A stretch of DNA of 47,706 nucleotides, taken from contig CAJWQX010000021.1 of the NCBI GenBank assembly GCA_913045265.1, positions 1 to 47,706 of the forward strand, written 5' to 3'. The notes under the pieces are model-generated. The model was not told the DNA's origin, searched no databases, and worked only from the letters and a program-made list of their open reading frames with translations. Made by a program: the position numbers and the translations under genes. Origin of the DNA: UBA11889 sp002313255 (GTDB lineage: Bacteria > Pseudomonadota > Gammaproteobacteria > Pseudomonadales > Azotimanducaceae). Below are positions 17,014 to 25,284 of the stretch, piece by piece (position 1 is the stretch's first letter; every line of letters begins with the position of its first letter).

Positions 17014-18558
17014 GTGACACAGTTGACCATTGCTCGCGCGCTCATAAGCGTCTCGGACAAACGCGACATCGAAATTCTGGTGAACCAACTCCATCAGAGC
17101 GGTGTGGATATTCTGTCGACAGGGGGTACCTATAAGGCGATTGAGGCCGCGGGGTTTCCGGTAAGGGACGTAGCTCAATACACAGGGTTTCCGGAGATCA
17201 TGGACGGTCGTGTTAAGACGCTGCATCCCAAGGTCCACGGAGGAATTTTGGGCCGTCGGGCGTTGGATGAAGAGCTGATGAAAGATCACGGAATCGCTCC
17301 GATCGATCTCGTCGTCGTCAATCTATACCCGTTCGAGGCGACCGTTGAACGCGATGATTGCGATCGCGAATTGGCGATTGAAAATATTGATATTGGTGGT
17401 CCAGCGATGGTGCGTTCGGCGGCAAAAAACCATGGTGACGTTTTGGTGGTTGTCGACCCGGACGACTACGTCGAAGTAGCCGATCGGATTGCTAAGGGCA
17501 TCATAGATCTCTCGTTTCGGGAAAAAATGGCCGCGAAAGCGTTTCGGCATACGGCCGGATATGATGCTGCGATCGCGGGCTATTTGTCGGTTAACGAACG
17601 TTTTCCGGAAGTGCTGAATCTAAAATTCGAACTGCGCGATGCGATGAGATACGGAGAAAATCCTCATCAGCAAGCGGCGTTTTACACCGAGAAAAATCCG
17701 TCTCCTGGGACCGTTGCGGCGTTGGAGCAGCACCAAGGTAAGGCACTTTCGTACAACAATGTGGCGGATACCGACGCCGCCATTCAGTGCGTGAACGTGT
17801 TCGATGATCCGGCCTGTGTGATTGTTAAACATGCGAACCCATGCGGTGTAGCGATCGCGGATTCGATCGGTGAAGCATACACGCATGCATTCGCAACGGA
17901 TCCGACCTCGGCGTTTGGAGGGATTATCGCGTTCAACCGACCCCTCGATATGATTACGATGGCCGCGGTTGTTACAAATCAATTTGCCGAAGTGGTCGTC
18001 GCGCCGAGTATTGCGCCAGGTGTTCTTGACGAGGCGCAACAACGCAAGAATCTGCGCGTTTTAACGACGGGAACACACGAGAATACACGGCGAGGGATGG
18101 AATTTAAGCGTGTGGGCGGTGGCATTCTCGTGCAAGAGGCGGATGAACGATGTTTGGACGAGGCAGGCATTAGAATCGTTACAACGCGAAGCCCGACGGA
18201 CGCGGAACGACGTGACCTCGAATTTGCCTGGCGTGTAGCTTGGTTCGTCAAGTCCAACGCCATCGTTTTCGCACGAGCCGGACGTACCGTCGGTGTGGGT
18301 GCTGGTCAAATGAGTCGAGTGATAAGTGCAAGGATCGCGGCCATGAAGGCAGCGGACGAGGGTCTTGCCGTGGTGAAGTCCGTGATGGCGTCCGATGCGT
18401 TTTTCCCGTTCCGCGACGGGATCGATGCCGCCGCCGAAGTTGGGATTAGTGCTGTGATACAACCAGGTGGTTCCGTGCGAGACGATGAGGTGATCGAGGC
18501 GGCGAATGAACACGGCATGGCGATGGTGTTTACCGGGGTTCGGCATTTTCGACACTGA
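17014..18558 (+). CDS. purH: Bifunctional AICAR transformylase / IMP cyclohydrolase
   Basis: A 514-residue PurH catalysing the last two steps of IMP synthesis. The N-terminal cyclohydrolase domain (residues 1-195) has LSTGGTYKAIE, GFPEIMDGRVKTLHPKVHGG and IGGPAMVRSAAKN. The C-terminal transformylase domain has YGENPHQQAAFY and KHANPCGVA, with the catalytic Lys-His pair. The start is GTG at 17014, preceded by AAGGA about 15 bases upstream. Pairs with purD 35 bases downstream, a conserved operon. Length is a little below E. coli PurH (529). Confidence 0.96.
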   Translation: MTQLTIARALISVSDKRDIEILVNQLHQSGVDILSTGGTYKAIEAAGFPVRDVAQYTGFPEIMDGRVKTLHPKVHGGILGRRALDEELMKDHGIAPIDLVVVNLYPFEATVERDDCDRELAIENIDIGGPAMVRSAAKNHGDVLVVVDPDDYVEVADRIAKGIIDLSFREKMAAKAFRHTAGYDAAIAGYLSVNERFPEVLNLKFELRDAMRYGENPHQQAAFYTEKNPSPGTVAALEQHQGKALSYNNVADTDAAIQCVNVFDDPACVIVKHANPCGVAIADSIGEAYTHAFATDPTSAFGGIIAFNRPLDMITMAAVVTNQFAEVVVAPSIAPGVLDEAQQRKNLRVLTTGTHENTRRGMEFKRVGGGILVQEADERCLDEAGIRIVTTRSPTDAERRDLEFAWRVAWFVKSNAIVFARAGRTVGVGAGQMSRVISARIAAMKAADEGLAVVKSVMASDAFFPFRDGIDAAAEVGISAVIQPGGSVRDDEVIEAANEHGMAMVFTGVRHFRH

Positions 18559-18593
18559 TTGCTCGAGCGGGATGGATTAAGGGGCAAGGACAC

Positions 18594-19877
18594 ATGAACG
18601 TACTGGTGGTTGGCGGCGGAGGTCGCGAACACGCACTTGCGTGGAAGGCATCGCACTCAACCCTAGTGGAGACCGTTTTTGTTGCGCCCGGAAATCCGGG
18701 AACCGCAGCTGAACCCGGCTGCCGGAATGTCAACATTGCGGTCGATGATTTTACTGCCCTTGCGACTTTTGCTGCATCGAACGACGTTGGCTTGACGATT
18801 GTTGGTCCAGAAGGTCCGTTGGTTGCCGGTATTCGAGATTTTTTTGATGCGCGGGATCTTCGCTGTTTTGCACCGTCGCAGCGGGCTGCTCAGCTCGAAG
18901 GTTCGAAAGCCTTCAGCAAGGAATTTCTCTCGCGCCACGAGATCCCGACGGCGCGATACGAAACGTTTACCTCGTTCATTGACGCGAATCGCTACATTCG
19001 AGCTGAAGGTGCGCCGATCGTCATCAAAGCGGATGGGCTTGCAGCCGGCAAAGGCGTTGTCGTTGCAGGGACGGTCGCCGAGGCAGTTGATGCGGCGCGC
19101 GTGATGCTGTCGGGCGAGCGATTTGGGGATGCGGGGAAGGAGATTGTGGTTGAAGAGTTTCTCCCGGGTGAGGAAGCCAGTTTTATTGTAGTTGCGGACG
19201 GGGACTCGGCACTGCCGTTCGCGAGTAGTCAAGACCATAAAGCCCGAGATGCTGGTGACACAGGGCCGAACACCGGTGGGATGGGTGCGTATTCGCCTGC
19301 AGCGGTGGTAACCGGTGACATCCACCAACAAATCATGGAGACCATCATTAATCCGACGATCCGGGGTATGGCCGCGGACGGAATTCGGTACCAAGGTTTT
19401 CTCTACGCGGGGTTGATGATCGATGAGACCGGGGTGGCAAGAGTGATCGAATTCAACTGTCGTTTCGGCGATCCCGAGGCGCAGCCTGTCATGATGCGGT
19501 TGGAGTCGGATCTGGTGGAACTGTGCCAACGCGCTCTTGATACGGAATTAACGACGGTTGAGTTAGCGTTCGCCGAAGACGTCGCGCTTGGCGTGGTGCT
19601 GGCATCCGGTGGCTATCCAAACAACTACGAGACAGGGCATGAAATTCGTGGACTTGCGGAAGACATCGACGGGACGAAATTGTTTCACGCCGGTACGCGC
19701 GAGGATGGTGCTCGCGTGATAACTGCCGGTGGTCGAGTACTTTGCGTCGTGGGGATGGGGAGTTCGGTGGGAGAAGCTCAAGCTCGAGCATATCAGCGCG
19801 TCGACGCCATTGGTTGGAAGGACATGTATTGTCGTCGCGATATTGGCCATCGTGCAGTACGACGAGAGTCGGGTTAG
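18594..19877 (+). CDS. purD: Phosphoribosylamine-glycine ligase (GAR synthetase)
   Basis: A 427-residue ATP-grasp enzyme that joins glycine to phosphoribosylamine, the second step of de novo purine synthesis. The opening VLVVGGGGREHALAWK, the ATP-grasp segment IVIKADGLAAGKGVVVAG, SSQDHKARDAGDTGPNTGGM, and FNCRFGDPEAQPVMMRL are all diagnostic. AAGGACAC precedes the ATG at 18594. It follows purH in the usual order; the next gene (LLM oxidoreductase) starts 21 bases later on the same strand and may be cotranscribed. Confidence 0.96.
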   Translation: MNVLVVGGGGREHALAWKASHSTLVETVFVAPGNPGTAAEPGCRNVNIAVDDFTALATFAASNDVGLTIVGPEGPLVAGIRDFFDARDLRCFAPSQRAAQLEGSKAFSKEFLSRHEIPTARYETFTSFIDANRYIRAEGAPIVIKADGLAAGKGVVVAGTVAEAVDAARVMLSGERFGDAGKEIVVEEFLPGEEASFIVVADGDSALPFASSQDHKARDAGDTGPNTGGMGAYSPAAVVTGDIHQQIMETIINPTIRGMAADGIRYQGFLYAGLMIDETGVARVIEFNCRFGDPEAQPVMMRLESDLVELCQRALDTELTTVELAFAEDVALGVVLASGGYPNNYETGHEIRGLAEDIDGTKLFHAGTREDGARVITAGGRVLCVVGMGSSVGEAQARAYQRVDAIGWKDMYCRRDIGHRAVRRESG

Positions 19878-19898
19878 TCGTGCAACGTTGAGGTCAGT

Positions 19899-20903
19899 AT
19901 GAAGGTAGATGCATCAACTGCCGTGGATCTGCACGGGATCGGACGACAAGCGGCACGACTCGAAACACTCGGTTACGACGGTCTCCGGGTCGCCGAACTC
20001 AACCACGATCCCTTCATGGCACTTGCCGTCGCGGCAGGACAGACCTCCAGAATCGAACTCGTGACATCGGTTGCAGTGGCTTTTGCCCGCAACCCCATGT
20101 CCATGGCCGTCCTAGCCCACGATCTCAACGCCTATTCGGGGGGACGTTTGGTGTTGGGTCTAGGCTCGCAAGTTAAACCTCATATCGAACGTCGGTTCAG
20201 CATGCCCTGGCACAAGGCTGCGCGTCAGATGCGTGAATTCATCGAGGCCATGACGGCAATATTTAACTGCTGGTACGAGGGTGCGCGGTTAGAGTACGAA
20301 GGTGAGTATTATCAACACACGTTAATGCCGGCGACGTTCACACCTGACAACACGGAGGGACTCCGCCCACCTATTGCGTTGTCCGCCACAGGCCCATTGA
20401 TGACCCGTGTGGCGGCGGAGATTGCAGATGGCATGATCATGCACCCGTTCTCGTCTGCGAAATACATGCGCGAAGTCACGCTTCCCGCCATTGAGGACGG
20501 GCTACAGACCAGCGGTCGTAGTTTGAGTGAATTCGAATTGGACTACGCGCCGTTGATCGCAACTGGAGTGAATGAAGAGTCGATCGTACGGGCTATCGCC
20601 ACAATACGAGATCGAATCGCGTTCTACGGATGCACCGTCGCATACAGACCGGTCCTTGAAATACATGGTTGGGGAGAGCTTCAGGATGAGCTTATTTCCC
20701 TGAATCGGCAGCATCGTCGAGACGAGATGTCGCGTCTTATCTCCGACGAGGTGCTTGAGACACTGGCGATTGTCGGTGATCCGCGATCGGTGGTAAAACG
20801 GATGCGTGAGCGGTTTGGCGGCCTAATTAGTCGGACTGGTTTTGCCGTTCCTAACATTTCTGATGATGAACTCGGGTCACTGTTGGAGCTACTTCGGAGT
20901 TGA
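19899..20903 (+). CDS. LLM-class (luciferase-like, F420 or FMN) oxidoreductase
   Basis: A 334-residue TIM-barrel protein of the bacterial luciferase superfamily. The features are LGYDGLRVAELNHDPF near the N-terminus, the GGRLVLGLGSQVKPHIERRF segment that binds the flavin phosphate in the family, a central FNCWYEGARLEYEGEYY region, and LSATGPLMTRVAAEIADGM. This layout is closest to the TIGR03617-like group of F420-related proteins common in actinobacteria and seen sporadically elsewhere. Whether the cofactor is F420 or FMN, and what the substrate is, cannot be told. GAGG lies five bases before the ATG. It lies between the conserved purD and coq7 blocks, and looks like an inserted gene. Confidence 0.83.
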   Translation: MKVDASTAVDLHGIGRQAARLETLGYDGLRVAELNHDPFMALAVAAGQTSRIELVTSVAVAFARNPMSMAVLAHDLNAYSGGRLVLGLGSQVKPHIERRFSMPWHKAARQMREFIEAMTAIFNCWYEGARLEYEGEYYQHTLMPATFTPDNTEGLRPPIALSATGPLMTRVAAEIADGMIMHPFSSAKYMREVTLPAIEDGLQTSGRSLSEFELDYAPLIATGVNEESIVRAIATIRDRIAFYGCTVAYRPVLEIHGWGELQDELISLNRQHRRDEMSRLISDEVLETLAIVGDPRSVVKRMRERFGGLISRTGFAVPNISDDELGSLLELLRS

Positions 20904-21026
20904 GTTTGGGGAATAAATCCAGCGCATGCAGCACGCGATGTTCTAGCCAACGATCCCCAGTCCTTTGTATTCTGTTGTATACGCATCAAGGCACTAGCTT
21001 CGTATGATCCGACTGGGAAAGCGTCG
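20904..21026 (+). promoter_or_regulatory. Intergenic region upstream of coq7
   Basis: This 123-base gap separates the LLM gene from coq7 and should hold the coq7 promoter. TATGAT at 21003-21008 is a good -10 hexamer but has no matching -35 at 16-18 bases. GGGAAAG about eight bases before 21027 is the likely ribosome binding site. Confidence 0.28.
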
Positions 21027-21641
21027 ATGATCGACCGGATGATTCGTGTATTCGATCGGGGATTGCGGACCGTCGCAGGTATCCATCCGGCAACGGACGA
21101 TGTACCCGATGCCCCAACGTCGGATCTTTCCGGTGCCGAAAAACGCCGCGCGGGGTCGCTGATGCGCGTTAACCATACTGGCGAGGTATGTGCGCAGGCA
21201 CTATATGAAGGCCAGGCATTAACGGCACGTGATGTAAAGGTCCGATCGGCTATGCAGCAAGCGGCGAAAGAAGAGGTTGTGCACTTGGTATGGTGTCGCA
21301 AGCGACTTCAAGAACTGGATACACACCCGAGCGTACTCGATCCAATTTTCTTTGCGACATCGTGCGCGCTGGGGGCGCTTGCCGGGGCGCTCGGGGATCG
21401 GGTCAGTCTAGGATTTATTGCGGCGACCGAGGACCAGGTAGTTGAACACCTGGATCGGCATATCGATCAACTGCCGCAAGGGGATGGTCGTAGCCGTGCG
21501 ATTCTCGAGCGAATGCGTGAAGATGAACTGCGCCATGGCACGTCAGCGGAGAAAGCGGGCGGCTTGCCCTTCCCGATGCCGTTACGCCGTCTTATGACCT
21601 CGTTTTCTCGAATCATGACGGAGACGACCTACCGGATTTAA
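21027..21641 (+). CDS. coq7: 3-demethoxyubiquinol 3-hydroxylase (Coq7 type)
   Basis: A 204-residue carboxylate-bridged di-iron monooxygenase that hydroxylates demethoxyubiquinol in ubiquinone synthesis. The first iron-ligand helix has RVNHTGEVCAQ, the second KEEVVHLVW (E-x-x-H), the third ATEDQVVEHL and the fourth MREDELRHG, together supplying the two ExxH pairs and the extra glutamates. Length is typical of the gammaproteobacterial Coq7 (about 210-215). In P. aeruginosa a coq7 homologue lies near trpC and an OsmC gene, as here. It is on the opposite strand from the trp-osmC block. Confidence 0.94.
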   Translation: MIDRMIRVFDRGLRTVAGIHPATDDVPDAPTSDLSGAEKRRAGSLMRVNHTGEVCAQALYEGQALTARDVKVRSAMQQAAKEEVVHLVWCRKRLQELDTHPSVLDPIFFATSCALGALAGALGDRVSLGFIAATEDQVVEHLDRHIDQLPQGDGRSRAILERMREDELRHGTSAEKAGGLPFPMPLRRLMTSFSRIMTETTYRI

Positions 21642-21666
21642 AATCAAAGCCGGGGACGCATGATTT

Positions 21667-21873
21667 TTGACATCGCGCGTTATCGATTTTCATCAAGCTC
21701 TTTTCGAAGAAATCTTTCAGTACAGCGACCTGGAGAAAGCGGTTGAACAGCGGCGCTACATGAAATCGACCATGCCGATCATGGGTGTTAACGCGACGGA
21801 GTTGTCGACCTTGTCAAAACGCGAGGCCCTCAAAATTCTTTTGAACAGTGGCGAACTGGACGAAATCCCCTGA
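21667..21873 (+). pseudogene. Remnant of an AlkD-like DNA alkylation repair protein (N- and C-termini joined)
   Basis: A 68-codon frame. The segment QRRYMKSTMPIMGV matches the N-terminal signature of AlkD-type HEAT-repeat DNA glycosylases (AxxMARYMKxxxPFxGV), while ELSTLSKREALKILL matches the family's C-terminus (Bacillus AlkD ends LAPLSKREAIKHI, from memory). The roughly 170 residues between these, with the DNA-binding HEAT repeats and catalytic residues, are missing, so the frame looks like an in-frame internal deletion. The TTG start has no good ribosome binding site, which fits a decayed gene. A functional microprotein cannot be excluded. It lies 25 bases after coq7 and ends just before the convergent VOC gene. 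Confidence 0.6.
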
Positions 21874-21889
21874 ATTCGTTCTTGGGCTT

Positions 21890-22297
21890 CTAGCCGCCAG
21901 CAAGGGGTGGGTGATAGATGAACTGGATAGTAACTCCGTTGGGATCACGACAGTAGAAACTCCTTGCACCGTCACGATGCGCACGCGGGGGTTCCACAAT
22001 TTCGATGTCAGCGCTCGCCAAATAGGTATGCCAGGCATCGACATCGTTTTTGTCATCGATAAGGAATCCGATATGGTCCAGCCGTTGGTTAACTGAAGCC
22101 GATTCTTTCGCAACCCGGTGCAGAGCAATATTGTCCGAGCCCGAGGTCAAGTAAACGTTGTCGTTGTCGGGTTCCCACTCAACAGTGAGTCCGAGGACTT
22201 CGACATAAAATGCCTTGGTTTCTTCGAAGTTAGAAACGTTCAACGCTACATGGTGCATGCCGGTGGTTGGCGGTGGTCGAACTCCACGTGGCGTCAC
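21890..22297 (-). CDS. VOC-family (glyoxalase/dioxygenase fold) protein
   Basis: A 135-residue single-domain vicinal-oxygen-chelate protein. The two beta-alpha-beta modules begin MHHVALNVSNFEETKAFY and LDHIGFLIDD, supplying candidate metal-binding histidines; FYCRDPNGVTIQFIYHP closes the fold. The last position usually held by a glutamate ligand is a glutamine (TIQF), so the metal site may be altered. The function is not known; related proteins are lactoylglutathione lyase, resistance proteins and isomerases. The GTG at 22297 overlaps the stop of the osmC-like gene (GTGA); an ATG at 22258 is the alternative start. Confidence 0.78.
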   Translation of the reverse strand: MTPRGVRPPPTTGMHHVALNVSNFEETKAFYVEVLGLTVEWEPDNDNVYLTSGSDNIALHRVAKESASVNQRLDHIGFLIDDKNDVDAWHTYLASADIEIVEPPRAHRDGARSFYCRDPNGVTIQFIYHPPLAGG

Positions 22298-22716
22298 GGT
22301 GTTTCCCTAATTTCGTAGTCATGCGTGAAGCGAACACCGCCGCGCTGCATCATGATCGACGCGGAGCAGTATTGTTGTGCACTCAGGTTGATTGCGCGTT
22401 TAACTTTCGTAGGGTTGAGTTTGTGGCCCGTGACCATGAATTGGACGTGGACGTCGGTAAACACTTTCGGCTCTTTATCCGCACGCAACGCTGAGACTTC
22501 AACGTTGCAGTTCGTTATGTCTTGACGTCCCTTTCGAAGGATGTGTACGACGTCAAACGCTGTGCAACCCCCGAGCCCTATGAGGACGAGCTCCATTGGT
22601 CGAGCACCAACGTTGTTTCCGCCGTGTTCGGCTGGTCCATCCATCTTGACGGTGTGGCCTGTTTCGGAGGTGCCCGAAAATCTCACGTCGCCGTTCCATT
22701 GAACCGTCGCTTTCAT
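22294..22716 (-). CDS. OsmC-family protein (YhfA-like)
   Basis: A 140-residue OsmC/Ohr superfamily protein. The two redox cysteines are in LGGCTAFDVV and QYCSASIMM. The YhfA branch, rather than Ohr, is suggested by AEHGGNNVGARPMELVLIGLGGC. OsmC proteins reduce organic peroxides through the cysteine pair; YhfA-type members are less well characterised. AGGT lies upstream of the ATG at 22716, which is preferred to a start 15 bases further out. In P. aeruginosa an OsmC gene also follows trpGDC, with vfr between them. Coupled to the VOC gene by a four-base overlap. Confidence 0.87.
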   Translation of the reverse strand: MKATVQWNGDVRFSGTSETGHTVKMDGPAEHGGNNVGARPMELVLIGLGGCTAFDVVHILRKGRQDITNCNVEVSALRADKEPKVFTDVHVQFMVTGHKLNPTKVKRAINLSAQQYCSASIMMQRGGVRFTHDYEIRETP

Positions 22717-22822
22717 ACCAGACCTGCCCAAATTTCGACCATTTTCCGTGTATTCCGCTCAGACTGCGACCGTAGTTGGGTGACTGCGACTTACGAATAC
22801 ACGTCGTTTCGCATAACGCAGC

Positions 22823-23469
22823 CTACGCCATGCGTTCGATGAACGGCGTTCTAAGGGCGACCTTGTTGCCTGCGTACGCTGCGCTCGGTAACTCCGCCAA
22901 GCGGGACGCCTCCGCCAGGGTATCCTCCATCAATGCGTTCGGTTCGACGACGAGATCAAGAAAACCGGCATCAACGGCCCCGATCTGATCGTAAAGGTGG
23001 GCTTGGATAATGGCAGCCGTGTGGTGCCGTTTGGATAATCGATCATCGGCAAGCGCCAGCGCGAACCGGGGCAACACGGCTCCAATGGTGGTTTCGTTAA
23101 GCCCAATTTTGAAGTCACCGGCTGTTCCAATGCGAGAATCCGCCGCGAGGAGGATAAGTGCGCCTGCCGCGATAGCATGTCCGGTGCAGCCGATCACCAG
23201 AGGTTGAGGATGCGAGTAAATCGTTTTCAACATACTGCCGCCCGCGGTGACGAGAGTTTGTGCGGCAGTTCCGCCGTCGCCGACTACCGATAAGTCGAAT
23301 CCGGCGGAGAAATGTCCGGGTCGACCAAAAAGAGCGATTGCTGATGCTTCGTTGCGGGAGCGTTCAAGAGCCTCCGTTAGTTCTTCGATGAATGCGTGGT
23401 TAATGGCATTCGCCTTCCGTCGTCTATGTGAATGACGGCAACTTCACCGTCCTTTTGGTAATTAAGCAT
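22823..23469 (-). pseudogene. Enoyl-CoA hydratase/isomerase (crotonase) family gene with a one-base frameshift
   Basis: The frame from the ATG at 23469 begins MLNYQKDGEVAVIHIDDG and then breaks after 30 residues. Adding one A in the short run at 23415-23416 (GGAAGG to GGAAAGG on the coding strand) restores a 215-residue crotonase: DDGKANAINHAF, the oxyanion-hole segment RPGHFSAGFDLS, then GHAIAAGALILLAADSRIG and the catalytic-region LNETTIGAVLP. So the gene is either a very recent pseudogene or carries a sequencing/assembly error. AGGA lies about eight bases before the ATG, and trpC ends only ten bases upstream. The intact product would hydrate or isomerise an acyl-CoA; it stands where crp/vfr is found in Pseudomonas. 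Confidence 0.85.
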
Positions 23470-23479
23470 TGAAATATTC

Positions 23480-24259
23480 CTAAGAGAAGAGTGTTTTAAT
23501 TTGTTTGCCGGGATCTTCGGCCCGCATAAAGGCCTCACCGACCAAAAAGGCGTCGACACCCGCGCGGCGGAGGCGTTTGACGTCGTCGGGCGCTCGAATC
23601 CCGCTTTCGGTCACAACCTTGACGGTTTCGGGTATCCGATCTAACAGTTCAAGTGTGGTGTCGAGGTTGGTATCGAAAGACTCAAGATCGCGGTTGTTGA
23701 TTCCGATCAAACTCGGTTCGAGGGCGATGGCTGCGCTCAATTCGGAAGCATTATGAACCTCAATAAGAACGTCAAGCTCGATCGAGACCGCGATTTCGTA
23801 AAGCGCATGCATGGTTCTCGAATCAAGCGCAGCGGCAATCAGCAGAACGCAATCTGCCCCGATTACTCGAGCTTCAAAGATCTGATATTCGTCGACAACG
23901 AAATCTTTTCTGAGAACGGGCAGCGGCATGTTGTCTCGGGCTTGGATTAGGTCGCCGTCGTCGCCCTGAAAAAAATGCCGATCCGTCAATACCGACAGGC
24001 ATGTTGCACCACCCTCGTAGTAACTTGTGGCGATCGCAGCCGGATCAAAATTTTCACGGATTACTCCCTTGCTTGGCGAAGCTTTTTTGATTTCGGCGAT
24101 GATTGCGGGTGATTGTTCCGCTAACGCTTTGACGAATCCGCGAGTCGGCTCGCAGGATTCTGCTAGTTCTCGAAGTAGGTTTTGGGCTCGGTATGCTTTT
24201 CGTTGCTCGACTTCGAGTCGTTTGTGCTCGAGGATCTTCGAAAGGATGTTGGCGGTCAC
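23480..24259 (-). CDS. trpC: Indole-3-glycerol-phosphate synthase
   Basis: A 259-residue TIM-barrel enzyme of tryptophan synthesis. AIIAEIKKASPSKG (with a catalytic lysine), LRKDFVVDEYQ (second lysine), IGINNRDLESF and VTESGIRAPDDV are clear. It is monofunctional (no TrpF fusion). The GTG at 24259 overlaps the trpD stop (GTGA). Last of the trpG-trpD-trpC set; a crotonase gene follows after ten bases and may be read from the same transcript. Confidence 0.96.
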   Translation of the reverse strand: MTANILSKILEHKRLEVEQRKAYRAQNLLRELAESCEPTRGFVKALAEQSPAIIAEIKKASPSKGVIRENFDPAAIATSYYEGGATCLSVLTDRHFFQGDDGDLIQARDNMPLPVLRKDFVVDEYQIFEARVIGADCVLLIAAALDSRTMHALYEIAVSIELDVLIEVHNASELSAAIALEPSLIGINNRDLESFDTNLDTTLELLDRIPETVKVVTESGIRAPDDVKRLRRAGVDAFLVGEAFMRAEDPGKQIKTLFS

Positions 24260-25284
24260 ACGGTCTCCATTAAGCGTGAAACTCGAGTCAGTTCCGCAAG
24301 CTTTTCGGCTGCCAGTCCGCTAGCGATGGAGTCTTCCGCCATTGCGACACCGTTTGCGAGTGTGTCGGCAATCCCTGCCACATAAATGGCGGCGCCAGCA
24401 TTCAGCGCCACGATATCGGCTGCACCAGTAGCATCGTCGCCGCTGAGCGAATGCCGTACGAGTTCAAGACTACTCGCGGGAGAATCAGCTTGTAGGTCCG
24501 CAACAGTTTGTGTCGCGATCCCAAAGTCCTCCGGTTCGATGGTGTATTGTCGAATCTCACCGTCTTTAAGTTCGACGATGTTCGATGTGCCGGCGATTGA
24601 TAGTTCGTCAAGGCCGTTGGCATGTACCACCATCACATGTGTCGACCCCAGCAACTTAGCGACCTCAGCCATGGGTTGTTGCCATTCCGGCGCAAACACG
24701 CCAATGAGTTGGCGTTCGGCCCCAGCCGGGTTGGTAAGTGGTCCAAGCAAATTGAAAATTGTCCGCACTCGCAGCTCTTTTCGAATGGGTCCCGCATATC
24801 GCATGGCCGAATGATGTGCCTGGGCGAAAAGAAAGCCCACGCCGATCTCTTTAATACATCGAGCGATTTGCTCGGGAGTTAGCGCAATGTTCACGCCGGC
24901 AGCTTCGAGCAAATCGGCGCTGCCGCTCTGACTTGTCATACCGCGGTTACCGTGTTTGGCGACGTGACCTCCGGCCCCGGCGACGACGAAAGCGGCAGCG
25001 GTCGAGATATTAAATAGCTTGGAACTCCCCGAACCACCGGTGCCGCAGGTGTCCACCAGGTTCGCCACGTCGACCGTAACCTTGGTAGATACTTGACGCA
25101 TGGCCTCGGCGGCCCCTGCAATTTCCTCAGGGCTTTCGCCCCGGACGCGTAAGGCCATCAAAATCCCACCAATTTGAGCGGGCGATGCTTCGCCCGCCAT
25201 GATCGTGTCAAAGATAGCCTTGGTATTTGCTTGGTTAAGCTTTTCCCCGTCAATGATGTGCGTGAGCGCTTCGCTAAGGTCCAC
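24256..25284 (-). CDS. trpD: Anthranilate phosphoribosyltransferase
   Basis: A 342-residue enzyme transferring the phosphoribosyl group of PRPP to anthranilate. The PRPP-binding segment VDTCGTGGSGSSKLFNIST, the KHGNRGMTSQSGSADLLE motif and FNLLGPLTNP are present. The start is taken as the GTG at 25284: GGAGAAA lies about eight bases upstream and the resulting 11-base overlap with trpG is typical, whereas longer readings run deep into trpG. The protein is not fused to TrpG, unlike in enteric bacteria. Confidence 0.95.
   Translation of the reverse strand: MDLSEALTHIIDGEKLNQANTKAIFDTIMAGEASPAQIGGILMALRVRGESPEEIAGAAEAMRQVSTKVTVDVANLVDTCGTGGSGSSKLFNISTAAAFVVAGAGGHVAKHGNRGMTSQSGSADLLEAAGVNIALTPEQIARCIKEIGVGFLFAQAHHSAMRYAGPIRKELRVRTIFNLLGPLTNPAGAERQLIGVFAPEWQQPMAEVAKLLGSTHVMVVHANGLDELSIAGTSNIVELKDGEIRQYTIEPEDFGIATQTVADLQADSPASSLELVRHSLSGDDATGAADIVALNAGAAIYVAGIADTLANGVAMAEDSIASGLAAEKLAELTRVSRLMETV

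Noticed and set aside
18663..19529. 288-codon open frame antisense to purD
   Set aside because: Lies wholly within a strongly conserved gene, with no recognisable motif and a composition typical of a shadow frame.
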